Part shown: piece after piece, positions 1 through 8,765 of the stretch
Numbering within the stretch: the stretch's first letter is position 1
How the letters are laid out: every line of letters begins with the position of its first letter
Assembly (NCBI RefSeq): GCF_900172235.1
Contig: NZ_FWFQ01000007.1
Span: 62,001 to 126,000, forward strand
Length of the DNA: 64,000 bases
Direction of reading: 5' to 3'
DNA from: Pseudoruegeria aquimaris
Lineage (GTDB): Bacteria; Pseudomonadota; Alphaproteobacteria; Rhodobacterales; Rhodobacteraceae
The notes under the pieces: generated by a model
The model's database searches: none
The model's input: the letters and a program-made list of their open reading frames with translations, nothing else
What the model was told of the DNA's origin: nothing
Translations under genes and position numbers: made by a program

Positions 1-372
1 GAGGCCGCCCCCGAAGCCCTGAAGCGGGTGATCGAACGGGTGGAGCGCAACTTCCGCGATGTCTATTTCCCGATGGAGGTGCGCACGGTGGCGCCGGACG
101 ATCTCTGGCTGTCCCCGTTCTTCGAGCGCCCCACGGTCTCCATCGCCGTTCATCACGAGGCCGGCCGGCCATTCGGGGCACTTCTGGCCGAGATAGAGAC
201 GATTTTTGCCGATTATGAGGGCCGCCCGCATTGGGGCAAGATGCATGGCCTGAAAGCCGGACAGCTCCGGAAGCTCTATCCCAAGTGGGACGAGGCGATA
301 GCCGCGCGGCGCGAACTGGATCCGAAGGGCCTGTTCCTGACGCCCTACATGCGGGAGTTGCTGGGGCAGTGA
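1..372 (+). CDS. Aldonolactone oxidase (D-arabinono-1,4-lactone oxidase type), C-terminal part
   Basis: The visible 123 residues are the C-terminal end of an FAD-linked aldonolactone oxidase; the 5' part lies outside the window. The best evidence is the HWGKMH stretch at visible residues 77-82, which matches the HWGKxH signature close to the C-terminus of the D-arabinono-1,4-lactone/L-gulonolactone oxidase family, followed by a DPKGLF tail motif also typical of it. The family oxidises a sugar lactone using covalent or tight FAD and reduces oxygen or another acceptor; the true substrate here is unknown. The stop codon overlaps a GTG that fits as the start of the next gene, so the two are probably translationally coupled. 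Confidence 0.8.
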   Translation, partial: EAAPEALKRVIERVERNFRDVYFPMEVRTVAPDDLWLSPFFERPTVSIAVHHEAGRPFGALLAEIETIFADYEGRPHWGKMHGLKAGQLRKLYPKWDEAIAARRELDPKGLFLTPYMRELLGQ

Positions 373-1493
373 GCTGCTACTTCGAAGCCATCGCGCGGGC
401 GATGAAGGAGGCAGGTATCTTTCGGCCGGCGCTCGTTCTGGATACCGCACGCATGAACCGCAACCTTGCCACGTTGCGCAAGGGGCTGCCCAAGGGCTAC
501 GCCGTGCGGCTGGCCGACAAATCGCTGCCCGCGCCCTACCTGCTGCAGGCAGGCTTCAACGGGTTGGATACGCAGGCGGTGATGTCCTTCCACCTGCCGA
601 TCACCCGCGCCGTGCTCGGGCGGTTTCCGAATACGCAGGTTCTGATGGGCAAGCCGATGCCGGTGGCCGAAGCGGCCCGTTTCCTGAAGCAAGAGCCGCG
701 GGCCGGGCAACTCACCTGGCTGGTGGATTCGCTCTCGACGCTGGCCGAGTATCGCGCCTTGGCCGAGCAGCGTGGGCAGGCGATGCGCATTGCCTTCGAG
801 GTGGATATCGGCCTTGGCCGGGGCGGGCTGCCGGCGCCCGAGGATCTTGCCTCCGCGCTTCGGGCCTGCGACCCCCTCAAGCCCGTGGGCCTGATGGGAT
901 ACGAAGCCCATGTCAATGCCCTGCCGGGGCTTCTGGGCCGGGGCGAAAAGGCGGCGCGCGCTGCGCGGGAGAGGCTTGCGCAGTTCAAGCGCATCCTGCC
1001 TGAAGGTGCGGCGGAGATCATCAACACCGGTGGTTCGACCACGGTGCTCGAGCTGCCTGAGGGCGGCCCGGCAAATGACCTGACCGTCGGGTCGCTGATC
1101 GTGAAGCCGTCGGACTTCGATCAGCCCAAAAACGCCCAAATAGAGCCTGCTTTGTGGATCGTCAGCCCGGTTCTGAAGAGGCACCCACACGGGCTGCCCG
1201 GCCATCCCCGGCTGTCCGAAGTGCTGCGCCGATGCGGGGTGATCGCCCCGAAGATTGCCTTCCTCTACGGCGGCAAATGGATGGCCGCGCCGGTCTGGCC
1301 CGAGGGGTTGAAGCAGAGCCCGTTCTTCGGGCCGTCGTCCAACCAGCAGGGCTTCACCTATCGCGCGGGGACGCCGGAGACGGTGGTGCTGCGGCCCACG
1401 CAATCGGAGGCCGTGATCCAGCATTTCCCGGAGCTTTGGCTGTTTGACGGAGTGCGGATCACAGGTAGCGAGCAGCCGTTTCCGATCTTGTAA
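369..1493 (+). CDS. PLP-dependent fold-III enzyme (amino acid deaminase/aldolase, D-threonine aldolase-like)
   Basis: This 374-residue protein looks like an alanine-racemase-fold PLP enzyme of the D-threonine aldolase / D-serine dehydratase group (COG3616). The N-terminal barrel holds the likely Schiff-base lysine in RLADKSL (K51 from the chosen start); the later INTGGSTT stretch fits the phosphate-binding loop, and the C-terminal part is a beta domain. I chose GTG 369 because GTG and the upstream TGA overlap by four bases; ATG 402 is a fallback. The reaction (retro-aldol cleavage or deamination of a D-hydroxy amino acid) is inferred from the family only. Tight coupling with the lactone oxidase suggests a shared pathway that I cannot name. 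Confidence 0.75.
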   Translation: MSCYFEAIARAMKEAGIFRPALVLDTARMNRNLATLRKGLPKGYAVRLADKSLPAPYLLQAGFNGLDTQAVMSFHLPITRAVLGRFPNTQVLMGKPMPVAEAARFLKQEPRAGQLTWLVDSLSTLAEYRALAEQRGQAMRIAFEVDIGLGRGGLPAPEDLASALRACDPLKPVGLMGYEAHVNALPGLLGRGEKAARAARERLAQFKRILPEGAAEIINTGGSTTVLELPEGGPANDLTVGSLIVKPSDFDQPKNAQIEPALWIVSPVLKRHPHGLPGHPRLSEVLRRCGVIAPKIAFLYGGKWMAAPVWPEGLKQSPFFGPSSNQQGFTYRAGTPETVVLRPTQSEAVIQHFPELWLFDGVRITGSEQPFPIL

Positions 1494-1531
1494 CGAGAGG
1501 CGCGCCCGGCCCTGGGTGGGTGCAGAATGCG

Positions 1532-1585
1532 CCCTCCCGGGGGGAGGGTCGGGCGCGGCTCGGGCGTACCGCCCAAGCTGTTTTT
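1532..1585. terminator. Convergent terminator region between the aldolase-like gene and rlmN
   Basis: Two hairpins lie between the converging genes. CCCTCCC (1532-1538) pairs with GGGAGGG (1542-1548) around a GGG loop. GGGCG (1562-1566) pairs with CGCCC (1570-1574), followed by a run of five T at 1581-1585. The second can terminate the plus-strand unit; the first could serve rlmN on the minus strand but lacks a U tract in that direction. Confidence 0.5.
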
Positions 1586-2774
1586 ATCCCAGCCCGGCTT
1601 CGCTTTCGATCTGCTTGCGGCTCTTGCGGGCGCGCTCGGTTTCGCTCTTCAGCTGGCCGCAGGCAGCCATGATGTCCTCGCCGCGCGGGGTGCGGATCGG
1701 CGTGGCATAGCCGGCCTGGTAGATGATGTTGGCGAAGGCGCGGATCCGGTTGTTGGACGAGCGCTGGTAGGGCGCGCCGGGCCATTCGTTGAAGGGGATC
1801 AGGTTGATCTTGGCCGGAACGTTGTAATCCTTGATCAGCTTGATCAGCCGGTGCGCGTCCTCGTCGGAATCGTTCACGTCCTTCAGCATCACGTATTCGA
1901 AGGTGATCCGCTCGGAGTTCGAGGCCTTCGGATAGCTGGCCAGCGCCTGCATCAGCTGTTCGATGTTCCAGCGTTTGTTGATCGGCACCAGAACGTCGCG
2001 CACTTCGTCGGTGGTGGCGTGGAAGCTGATCGCGAGCTGGCAGCCGATCTCCTCGGCGGTGCGGGCGATCTCGGGCACCACGCCGGAGGTCGAAAGGGTG
2101 ATGCGGCGGCGGGAGAGCGAGATGCCCTCCGGATCCATCGCGATCTTCATCGCGTCGCGCACGTTTTCGAAATTGTAGAGCGGTTCGCCCATGCCCATCA
2201 GCACGATGTTGGACAGAAGCCGCGTTTCGTTCTTCGGGTTGCGCCCGGGCTCGGGCCATTCGCCGAGGTCGTCACGGACGAGCAGCACCTGGCCGACGAT
2301 CTCGCCGGCGGTCAGATTGCGCACCAGTTTCTGGGTGCCGGTGTGGCAGAAGGAGCAGGTGAGCGTGCAGCCGACCTGCGAGGACACGCAGAGCGTGCCG
2401 CGATCTTCCTCGGGAATGTAGACGATTTCCACCTCGTGGCCGCCGGCGATCCGCACGAGATACTTGCGCGTGCCGTCTTCGCTGACGAGCTTGCGCACCA
2501 GTTCGGGGCGGGCAATGACGAAGTTCTCTTCCAGCATGGCGCGGTAGGGCTTGGCGAGATTCGTCATCTCGCTGAACTCCTGCACGCCTTTCTGGTAGAT
2601 CCACTGCCAGACCTGCCCGACCCGCATCTTCGCCTGCTTCTCGGGCGTGCCGGCTTCGATCAGGGTTTCGCGCAGCTGCTCGCGGGTCAGCCCCACGAGG
2701 TTTTTCTTCCCGCTGCCGTCAAGCTTGCGGGGGAGTGTCAGAACGTCCTGCGTGATCGGTGCCGTCGCCGTCAT
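1584..2774 (-). CDS. rlmN: Dual-specificity 23S rRNA/tRNA A2503/A37 methyltransferase RlmN
   Basis: RlmN is a radical-SAM enzyme that makes 2-methyladenosine at 23S rRNA A2503 and at A37 of some tRNAs. The 396-residue protein carries the [4Fe-4S] CxxxCxxC motif at C136, C140 and C143 ([11 protein letters not shown]). C372 in AACGQL fits the family's methyl-carrying cysteine, and C129 in GTLCVSSQ is another conserved cysteine in this region. The MGMGEPL SAM-binding stretch and the GVVPEI segment are also present. Length and order are normal for Rhodobacteraceae, where the protein is longer than in E. coli. It reads alone on the minus strand, converging with the upstream plus-strand unit. Confidence 0.96.
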   Translation of the reverse strand: MTATAPITQDVLTLPRKLDGSGKKNLVGLTREQLRETLIEAGTPEKQAKMRVGQVWQWIYQKGVQEFSEMTNLAKPYRAMLEENFVIARPELVRKLVSEDGTRKYLVRIAGGHEVEIVYIPEEDRGTLCVSSQVGCTLTCSFCHTGTQKLVRNLTAGEIVGQVLLVRDDLGEWPEPGRNPKNETRLLSNIVLMGMGEPLYNFENVRDAMKIAMDPEGISLSRRRITLSTSGVVPEIARTAEEIGCQLAISFHATTDEVRDVLVPINKRWNIEQLMQALASYPKASNSERITFEYVMLKDVNDSDEDAHRLIKLIKDYNVPAKINLIPFNEWPGAPYQRSSNNRIRAFANIIYQAGYATPIRTPRGEDIMAACGQLKSETERARKSRKQIESEAGLG

Positions 2775-2846
2775 GATACGTGCCTTTCGAGGAATCGAAG
2801 GGGGCTGTTACACCATTCTGTCGCAAAACGGAATGGCCCGCAAAGA

Positions 2847-3899
2847 TCAGGCGGCGTCGGGCAGTTCCATCAGCCTCAGGGCGAGGCGGGTTTCGTGGCG
2901 GCGCAGGGAGGGGGTCTCTGCCGGTGCGTGCTCCTCGCTGGGGGAGATCAGATCCGGGAAGCGCAACAGCAGCTCGCGCCTTGCCGGGCGCGAAAGATGC
3001 ACCGCCGCGCGCGAGGCCGGGTGGAAGCACTCCGCCATGAAGCCGTTGGCCGAGACGGTGCAGGGGGTGTCGAACAGCAGTTGGATGTAGGTGATCCTGT
3101 TCAGGCGCCTCGCCGGGCGGACCCCTTTCCAGCCCACGAGCTGTTCGGCCGGAACAAGCACCTGTTCCCGATCGAAGAAGGCCGGGAACCGCGCATTGCC
3201 GAAGCAGAGCCTCTGGTTCGGCGACACGTAGAGATCATGCATCGGCGTGTTGGTTTCGAAGGCATGGGCCGGGATCCTGATCGGCATCAGGTTGTGCGCC
3301 ACCGCGTAGGCGGCCGTCAACGTGCGGCGACCGACCCAGCGCAGGATGTGCAGGCCTTCCTCCGTCATCAGGACATCCCCGCTGCGCAGCTCTTCCACCG
3401 GCCGGGGTCCGTAGGGCGTCTTTACCACGGTGCCTTCGAGAAAGCCGGGCACGAGCGAACTGCCCTCGCCGGCGTGCACGCGGTAGGCGCGGCCATCGCC
3501 GGAAACGAGAGTTTCGCCGGTGGCATCGACGACGCCGACGCGGCGGGAGCTTCGCCCGATCGCGGGGCCTTCCACCGCGGTCACCGAGCGTTCGAACGAC
3601 AGGAAGCTGGCGAGAACGCCACCGTGGGTCAGCGCCACGGCGCCTTCCCGCGAGATGCCGTTCGTCCGGACGACATGCAGATCGTAGCCGCAGACATGCG
3701 CCGTGATCGGGCCGAGCGCGTAGATGCCGCGCATGGTTCCGTTCGGGTGATACACGATGAGCTGGATCCCGGCCTTCAGGCTGTCGGGATCCACGGCTAC
3801 TTCAACAAAATCGCCGGTTGCCGGCCCCGCGTAGCGGATCTCGGAGAGAAAAGGGTCTGCCATGCTGCTCTGCACTCGTTCCATGGGTGCGCTGTGCAC
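2847..3899 (-). CDS. Hint-domain protein with degenerate active site
   Basis: A 350-residue protein of the Rhodobacteraceae Hint_2 type. The N-terminal 140 residues are beta-rich and have no fold I recognise. The Hint-like core runs from about residue 151 (PGFLEGTVVKTPYG, then PVEELRSGDVL and ILRWVGRRTL) to about 280. In active members the core starts with cysteine and carries an SPxH histidine. Here those positions read PGF (G152) and SPNQ (Q229), so autoprocessing is unlikely. No signal peptide is visible. The start is uncertain: GTG 3899 has an AAGG just upstream, while ATG at 3884 or 3863 would shorten it by 5 or 12 residues. Function unknown. Confidence 0.8.
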   Translation of the reverse strand: MHSAPMERVQSSMADPFLSEIRYAGPATGDFVEVAVDPDSLKAGIQLIVYHPNGTMRGIYALGPITAHVCGYDLHVVRTNGISREGAVALTHGGVLASFLSFERSVTAVEGPAIGRSSRRVGVVDATGETLVSGDGRAYRVHAGEGSSLVPGFLEGTVVKTPYGPRPVEELRSGDVLMTEEGLHILRWVGRRTLTAAYAVAHNLMPIRIPAHAFETNTPMHDLYVSPNQRLCFGNARFPAFFDREQVLVPAEQLVGWKGVRPARRLNRITYIQLLFDTPCTVSANGFMAECFHPASRAAVHLSRPARRELLLRFPDLISPSEEHAPAETPSLRRHETRLALRLMELPDAA

Positions 3900-3956
3900 C
3901 TTCTGATGTTGCAGAGACGCTAGCCGGAAATCGTGGCAAAATTTTGGGCGAAGATG

Positions 3957-4493
3957 TTATCCGCCGCACCGTTTTGCGGCTTCTTCGAGTGCAGCCGTGA
4001 AGCCGAGCAGCGAGAAAGTGTCCTCGGTGCGGGTGCCGCGGGAGGAGCGCCCGACAACCTTTGCTTCCGCGCCCCGTTTCATCGCCGCGATGATCGCCTT
4101 GTCCTGCTCGGGGGAGCTGGGCCAGGCGTTCTCGCCCTGCGTGAGGAAATCGAACTTGGAGTCGCCGATCTCGACGGACACGGTCGAGCCCGTGGCGAAG
4201 GGGTAGCCGCCGGTGAAGGAGACTTCGCCTTCCACGCCGGCGCCGGGGCGGTAGGTGACGAACAGCAGGATGTCGCTGCGGCGCACGGCGACCACGCGGC
4301 CATCCTTCGTGTTCACGGTCTTCTTTGGGCTGGAGACGGCCCAGCATTCGGTGGGATCATCCTCGACGAAAACGCTCCAGTCCGTTTTCGCGGCCACGCG
4401 GTTGGTGGATTCCGCGGTTTCCTGTGCGTTCGCGCCCGCGGCGAAACACACCAGCACCATCGCGCCAAATCCACGAGCAACGATCGATTTCAT
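3957..4493 (-). CDS. IalB-like secreted protein (invasion-associated locus B family)
   Basis: A 178-residue exported protein. The first 23 residues form a clear signal peptide (positively charged start, hydrophobic core, GANA-Q cleavage site). The mature part has the WSVFVEDDPTECWAVSSP opening and the RxxDILLFVTYRP block typical of the IalB family, and a C-terminal cysteine. The family was named in Bartonella but is common in free-living alphaproteobacteria, so the name does not imply virulence. The start ATG 4493 has a GGAGG nine bases upstream. The open frame continues upstream antisense to the asparaginase gene, but that part is a shadow. It shares orientation with the Hint gene and diverges from the asparaginase gene. 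Confidence 0.85.
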   Translation of the reverse strand: MKSIVARGFGAMVLVCFAAGANAQETAESTNRVAAKTDWSVFVEDDPTECWAVSSPKKTVNTKDGRVVAVRRSDILLFVTYRPGAGVEGEVSFTGGYPFATGSTVSVEIGDSKFDFLTQGENAWPSSPEQDKAIIAAMKRGAEAKVVGRSSRGTRTEDTFSLLGFTAALEEAAKRCGG

Positions 4494-4665
4494 GATTTTG
4501 CTGCCTCCAGCTGGTATTGCCTCATGCCTGCGCCCGCCCGCTGCCTGTTTTGGCTTTTCAAAGGGTGGCGCATTCTTTACCCGATTGCGCGGACAATAGC
4601 TTGAAATCGGCCTGCGATGAAAGGCCTGTTGGCGGAAAATCGCGCAAGGGTGAAGGGAGAATGCA

Positions 4666-5667
4666 ATGGCGGATCCGGTTGAAATGGTGGAGCTCTGGCG
4701 CGGCCCCTTCCTTGAATCCGTCCACCGCGGCCATGCGGTGGTGTGCGACGCCTCCGGCCGGATCGTCGCGGCCTGGGGCGATCCGGAGCAGCTGATCTTT
4801 CCGCGCTCCTCCTGCAAGATGATCCAGGCGCTGCCGCTGGTCGAAAGCGGGGCGGCCGGGGCCTTCGGGCTTACGCAGGAGCACCTGGCGCTTTCCTGCG
4901 CGTCGCACAACGGGGCGGCGATCCACACCGATCGGGTCAACCGTTGGCTGTCGGACCTCGGAATGACGGACGCGGATCTGCGCTGCGGCACCCAGGTGCC
5001 GGACGACAAGGAAGCGAAATTCGCGCTCATCCGCTCACATGCCGAGCCCTGCCAGGTGCACAACAACTGTTCCGGAAAGCACGCCGGTTTCCTGACCTTC
5101 GGCAAGCATATGGGGTGGGGGCCGGAATACACCGAGATCGATCACCCTCTTCAGCAGGAGATTCGCACGGTCTTCTCCGAGGTGACGGGGCTGGATACGC
5201 CGGGCTACGGCATTGATGGGTGTTCGGCGCCGAACTTCGCCACCACGGTCCACGGGCTGGCACGGGCGATGGCATTCTTCGCGAAGGCACAGCCTGACGC
5301 AGCGAGCGCGCGCGAGCGTGCGGCCGCGGCCCTGCGCGAGGCGATGGTCACCTATCCGGAACTGGTGGCCGGCGAGGGCCGGGCCTGCACCGAGTTGATG
5401 CGCGCGATGGGCGGCAAGGTGGCGATCAAGACCGGCGCGGAGGCGGTTTTCACCGCGATTCTGCCGGAACAGGGTCTAGGTGTGGCACTCAAGATCGTCG
5501 ATGGCGCCACCCGCGCGTCCGAATGCGCGATCGCGGCGATTCTGGTGAAGCTGGGCGTGCTGGACGCCGCTCACCCGGCCACGCGCAAGCGGATGAACGC
5601 GGCGGTGCTGAGCCGCCGGGGTCTTGAGGCCGGCGTCATCAAGCCGGCGGCGGCGCTGCTGGCCTGA
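4666..5667 (+). CDS. L-asparaginase, class 3 (Rhizobium etli inducible type)
   Basis: This 333-residue enzyme belongs to the asparaginase family of R. etli ReAV (PF06089), unrelated to the E. coli enzymes, and should hydrolyse L-asparagine to aspartate and ammonia. The catalytic residues known from ReAV are present at the same numbers: S48 and K51 in PRSSCKMIQ and C135 and K138 in HNNCSGKH. C186 in GIDGCSAP is the likely partner of the third zinc-site ligand (189 in ReAV). There is no signal peptide, so it is cytoplasmic. The start has a GAAGGGAG ribosome site. It diverges from the IalB-like gene and ends two bases before the converging exporter gene. Confidence 0.92.
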   Translation: MADPVEMVELWRGPFLESVHRGHAVVCDASGRIVAAWGDPEQLIFPRSSCKMIQALPLVESGAAGAFGLTQEHLALSCASHNGAAIHTDRVNRWLSDLGMTDADLRCGTQVPDDKEAKFALIRSHAEPCQVHNNCSGKHAGFLTFGKHMGWGPEYTEIDHPLQQEIRTVFSEVTGLDTPGYGIDGCSAPNFATTVHGLARAMAFFAKAQPDAASARERAAAALREAMVTYPELVAGEGRACTELMRAMGGKVAIKTGAEAVFTAILPEQGLGVALKIVDGATRASECAIAAILVKLGVLDAAHPATRKRMNAAVLSRRGLEAGVIKPAAALLA

Positions 5668-5669
5668 GC

Positions 5670-6431
5670 CTACTGGAACCAATCCCACATCAGGCGCAGG
5701 GCAAGGGCGGAGGAGGACAGCACCAGAAGCGGCTTGATCAGCCGCGCGCCCTTTTTCTGCGCCAGGCGGGAGCCAACCCGCGCGCCCGCGATCTGGGCGC
5801 CCCCCATCGCCAGCCCGGTGGCCCACCAGGGCGTGGCCACGAAGGCGAAAACGAAGATGGCTCCTGCGTTCGAGGCGAAGTTCAGCAGCTTGGTGCGTGC
5901 CGTCGCCTTGAGCACCCCGGCGCCGCCGAGGGTCACGAAGGCCAGCATGAAGAAGCTGCCGGTGCCGGGTCCGAGCACGCCGTCGTAGAAGGCCAGAAGC
6001 GGCACCATCGTGAGGCTGAAGACCATCGGAGAAAGCCGCTCGTGCCGGTCGGTATCGTCCAGCCCTTTCTTGAGCGCGAAATAGAGGGCTATTGCGATCA
6101 TCAGGAAGGGCAACGTGTAGCGGATCCATTGCGTCGGGATCCAGCTCACGACGAGTGCGCCGATCATCGAGGCGGTGAAGGCGATGGCGGCCGGCAGGGC
6201 CTGCCGCCGCAGGCTGACGTGCCCCCCGGCGGCATAGGCCCAGGCCGCCGTGGCGGTGCCGAACATGCCCTGAAGCTTGTTGGTGGCAAGCGCCGTGACG
6301 GGCGGCGCTCCGGCCAGCATCAAAGCAGGAAGAGCGATCAGCCCGCCGCCGCCGGCGATGGAATCGAGAAACCCCGCGAAGAACGCCGCGCCGAGCAGGA
6401 GGATCAGGATCTCGGCGCTCACCTCGAACAT
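5670..6431 (-). CDS. TauE/SafE-family (TSUP) anion exporter
   Basis: A 253-residue integral membrane protein with about eight hydrophobic segments. The opening FFAGFLDSIAGGGGLIALPALMLAG is the TSUP (TauE/SafE) signature, with the glycine-rich loop and the following PPVTALATNKLQG repeat; a second half-repeat appears near GVLGPGTGSFF. Members export sulfite, sulfoacetate or other small anions; the substrate cannot be read from the sequence. Its ATG lies only four bases after the serB stop, so it is probably the second gene of a serB operon. A direct link with serine synthesis is not obvious. Confidence 0.85.
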   Translation of the reverse strand: MFEVSAEILILLLGAAFFAGFLDSIAGGGGLIALPALMLAGAPPVTALATNKLQGMFGTATAAWAYAAGGHVSLRRQALPAAIAFTASMIGALVVSWIPTQWIRYTLPFLMIAIALYFALKKGLDDTDRHERLSPMVFSLTMVPLLAFYDGVLGPGTGSFFMLAFVTLGGAGVLKATARTKLLNFASNAGAIFVFAFVATPWWATGLAMGGAQIAGARVGSRLAQKKGARLIKPLLVLSSSALALRLMWDWFQ

Positions 6432-6435
6432 CGGA

Positions 6436-7314
6436 TCAGGCGCCTGCGAATTCGGATACGCTGTAGCCCTGGAGGTAGAGAAGCGCGGTCAGATCGCCGA
6501 AGTTGATCCGCAGGTCGCATTGGGCGGCGACCGAGGGTTTGGCGTGCAGGGCCACCCCGGCCCCGGCGCGCCCCAGCATCCCCAGATCGTTGGCCCCGTC
6601 CCCCACGGCGATCACGTCGGCCTCGCTGATCCCCAGCCGTGCGGTGATCTCTTCCAATGCCTGCACCTTGGCTTCGCGGCCGAGAATCGGCATCCCGACG
6701 GTTCCGCTCAGCACGCCGTTCTCGACGTTGAGCGTGTTGGCCCGGTTCTCGTCGAAGCCCAGCTCCGTGGCCACCTTGGCGGTGAAGGCGGTGAATCCGC
6801 CGGACACCAGCACGGCGTACCCGCCGTTGGCCTTCATCGTCGCCAGCAGAACGCGCCCGCCCGGCATGAAGGTGATGCGTTCGGCCAAAACCTTGGCGAT
6901 CACGCTTTCCGGCAGGCCTTTCAGCAGGCCGACGCGCTCCTTCAGGGCGCCTTCGAAATCCAGTTCGCCGTTCATCGCGCGGGCCGTGATCTCCGCGACC
7001 CGCGGGCCGACGCCGGCTTCCGCGGCAAGTTCGTCGATGCATTCCTGCTGGATCATCGTGCTGTCCATGTCGGCCAGCAGCATTTTCTTGCGGCGGTTCT
7101 CGGCCGGTTGAACGGCCATGTCGATGCCGAGATCCTGAAGTTCCCGCCACACCTCCCATTGGTTGGACGGCACGGTTTCCACGGGAAATTCGGCGGCTTC
7201 ATCGATGCAGAGCCAGCGTGCCGTGCCCCCGCCCCAGGCGTTGCGCAGCGCTTCGACGGTGGGGCCGGTGAGTGCGCCGGAGCCGGGCGCGGCGAGCAGG
7301 GTCACGATATGCAT
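6436..7314 (-). CDS. serB: Phosphoserine phosphatase SerB
   Basis: SerB removes phosphate from O-phosphoserine in the last step of serine synthesis. The 292-residue protein has an N-terminal regulatory region (about residues 1-75) and a HAD phosphatase domain with the nucleophile motif DMDSTM, the SGG motif of the second HAD block, and [10 protein letters not shown] for the third. The ATG at 7314 was chosen because [10 protein letters not shown] matches the usual start of alphaproteobacterial SerB; the frame upstream overlaps the serC leader and is a shadow. It diverges from serC, so all three serine-pathway enzymes lie within 4 kb. Confidence 0.95.
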   Translation of the reverse strand: MHIVTLLAAPGSGALTGPTVEALRNAWGGGTARWLCIDEAAEFPVETVPSNQWEVWRELQDLGIDMAVQPAENRRKKMLLADMDSTMIQQECIDELAAEAGVGPRVAEITARAMNGELDFEGALKERVGLLKGLPESVIAKVLAERITFMPGGRVLLATMKANGGYAVLVSGGFTAFTAKVATELGFDENRANTLNVENGVLSGTVGMPILGREAKVQALEEITARLGISEADVIAVGDGANDLGMLGRAGAGVALHAKPSVAAQCDLRINFGDLTALLYLQGYSVSEFAGA

Positions 7315-7400
7315 GGGCGTGTTTCCGATAGTGGACGCTCGAAGCGCGGATTTGTGTGTCAGCGGCGCTTTAGCGCAGAAAAGCGTCTTGCGCCATCCCC

Positions 7401-7447
7401 ACGCTTGGGCGTATCCGGGCTGCGGGACACCCCTCCCCAACGAGGGG
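7401..7447 (+). promoter_or_regulatory. Two-hairpin leader upstream of serC (candidate serC RNA motif)
   Basis: Between the divergent serB and serC starts, two hairpins precede serC. ACGC (7401-7404) pairs with GCGT (7409-7412) around TTGG, and CCCCT (7430-7434) pairs with AGGGG (7443-7447) around an 8-base loop. The GGAAGG ribosome site follows the second hairpin by about ten bases. A conserved serC leader RNA has been described in alphaproteobacteria; the location fits, but I cannot confirm a covariance-model match. Confidence 0.45.
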
Positions 7448-7471
7448 CGCTTATCTGGAAGGATACCACTG

Positions 7472-8626
7472 ATGGTTATCGAAACACCGGCCGTTCGCCC
7501 GGCCAACCCCCGTTTCTCCTCTGGCCCCTGCGCCAAACCCCCCACCTGGACTCCCGATGCGCTTGCCGATGCCCCGCTGGGCCGCAGCCACCGTGCCGCC
7601 GTGGGCAAGGACAAGCTGAAAGCCGCCATCGAGGAAACGCGCGAGATTCTCGGAATCCCCGCCGACTACAAGATCGGCATCGTGCCGGCCTCCGATACCG
7701 GGGCTGTCGAGATGGCCATGTGGAGCCTCCTGGGCGCGCGCCCGGTCGAGATGCTCGCATGGGAAAGCTTCGGTGCCGGCTGGGTGACCGATGTCGTCAA
7801 GCAGCTCAAGCTCGACGCCGTGGTGAAGACCGCCGACTACGGCGAGATCGTCGATCTTGCCTCCGTGGATTTCAACAATGACGTCGTCTTCACCTGGAAC
7901 GGCACCACCTCCGGCGTGCGCGTGCCCAACGGTGATTTCATCCCGGCCGACCGTGAAGGCCTGACGATCTGCGATGCCACCTCGGCCGCCTTCGCGATGG
8001 ATCTGCCGTGGGACAAGCTCGATGTCACCACCTTCTCCTGGCAGAAGGTGCTGGGCGGTGAAGCGGCCCACGGGATGCTCATCCTGTCGCCCCGCGCGGT
8101 GGAACGGCTCGAAAGCTACACCCCGGCCTGGCCCCTGCCCAAGATCTTCCGCCTCACCAAGGGCGGCAAGCTGATCGACGGTATCTTCTCGGGCGCCACG
8201 ATCAACACGCCGTCGATGCTCTGCGTCGAGGATTACCTCTTCGCCCTGAACTGGGCCCGCGAGCAGGGCGGCCTGAAAGGGCTGATCGCCCGCGCCGACG
8301 CGAACACGGCGGAAGTGGCGAAGTTCGTCGAGGCCCATGACTGGATCGATTTCCTGGCCGAAGATCCGGCGATCCGGTCCAACACGTCGGTCTGCCTGAA
8401 GTTCACCGATCCGCGCATCACCGATGGCGCAGCCTTTGCCAAGGCCGTGGCCAAGCGGCTGGAGGCCGAGGGCGTGGCGCTCGACATCGGCGCCTACCGC
8501 GATGCGCCCGCCGGCCTTCGCATCTGGTGCGGTGGCACGGTGGAGACCGCCGACGTGGCTGCGCTGATGCCCTGGCTGAACTGGGCCTTCGAGGCCGAGA
8601 TCGCCGCGCTGGCCGAGGCCGCCTGA
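7472..8626 (+). CDS. serC: Phosphoserine aminotransferase SerC
   Basis: SerC transfers an amino group from glutamate to 3-phosphohydroxypyruvate. The 384-residue protein shows the class V fold: [13 protein letters not shown] at the N-terminus, the GTTSGV phosphate-binding segment, and the PLP lysine in [15 protein letters not shown]. It is the long alphaproteobacterial form. The start ATG 7472 has GGAAGG nine bases upstream; the open frame extends further upstream but that part overlaps the leader region. It is followed by serA in the same direction, separated by a structured repeat. Confidence 0.96.
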   Translation: MVIETPAVRPANPRFSSGPCAKPPTWTPDALADAPLGRSHRAAVGKDKLKAAIEETREILGIPADYKIGIVPASDTGAVEMAMWSLLGARPVEMLAWESFGAGWVTDVVKQLKLDAVVKTADYGEIVDLASVDFNNDVVFTWNGTTSGVRVPNGDFIPADREGLTICDATSAAFAMDLPWDKLDVTTFSWQKVLGGEAAHGMLILSPRAVERLESYTPAWPLPKIFRLTKGGKLIDGIFSGATINTPSMLCVEDYLFALNWAREQGGLKGLIARADANTAEVAKFVEAHDWIDFLAEDPAIRSNTSVCLKFTDPRITDGAAFAKAVAKRLEAEGVALDIGAYRDAPAGLRIWCGGTVETADVAALMPWLNWAFEAEIAALAEAA

Positions 8627-8640
8627 TCCCAAGCATGAAC

Positions 8641-8721
8641 GCCCGGCGGGGCACCGCCGGGCAGCGCCCGCCCCGCCCCATGGGCGGGCGCTTCGCCCCC
8701 ACCCCGGGACGGGCGCTGCCC
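8641..8721 (+). repeat. Structured intergenic repeat, copy 1 of family 1
   Basis: Two perfect hairpins stand side by side, separated by a single A: GCCCGGCGG (8641-8649) with CCGCCGGGC (8654-8662), and GCGCCCGCCC (8664-8673) with GGGCGGGCGC (8682-8691). An alternative outer pairing joins GGGCAGCGCCCG (8659-8670) to CGGGCGCTGCCC (8710-8721), twelve of twelve bases. No U tract follows. A second copy with the same plan lies near 48.76 kb. It sits between serC and serA and could act as an mRNA processing or stability element. Confidence 0.8.
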
Positions 8722-8765
8722 TATGTGAGATGCGCGCGCCGTCCGCCTTCGAAAGGACACAGCCA

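Noticed and set aside
3957-5132. A 391-codon minus frame suggesting a long N-terminal extension of the IalB-like protein
   Set aside because: The upstream part is antisense to the asparaginase gene, and a signal peptide with a good ribosome site starts at 4493.
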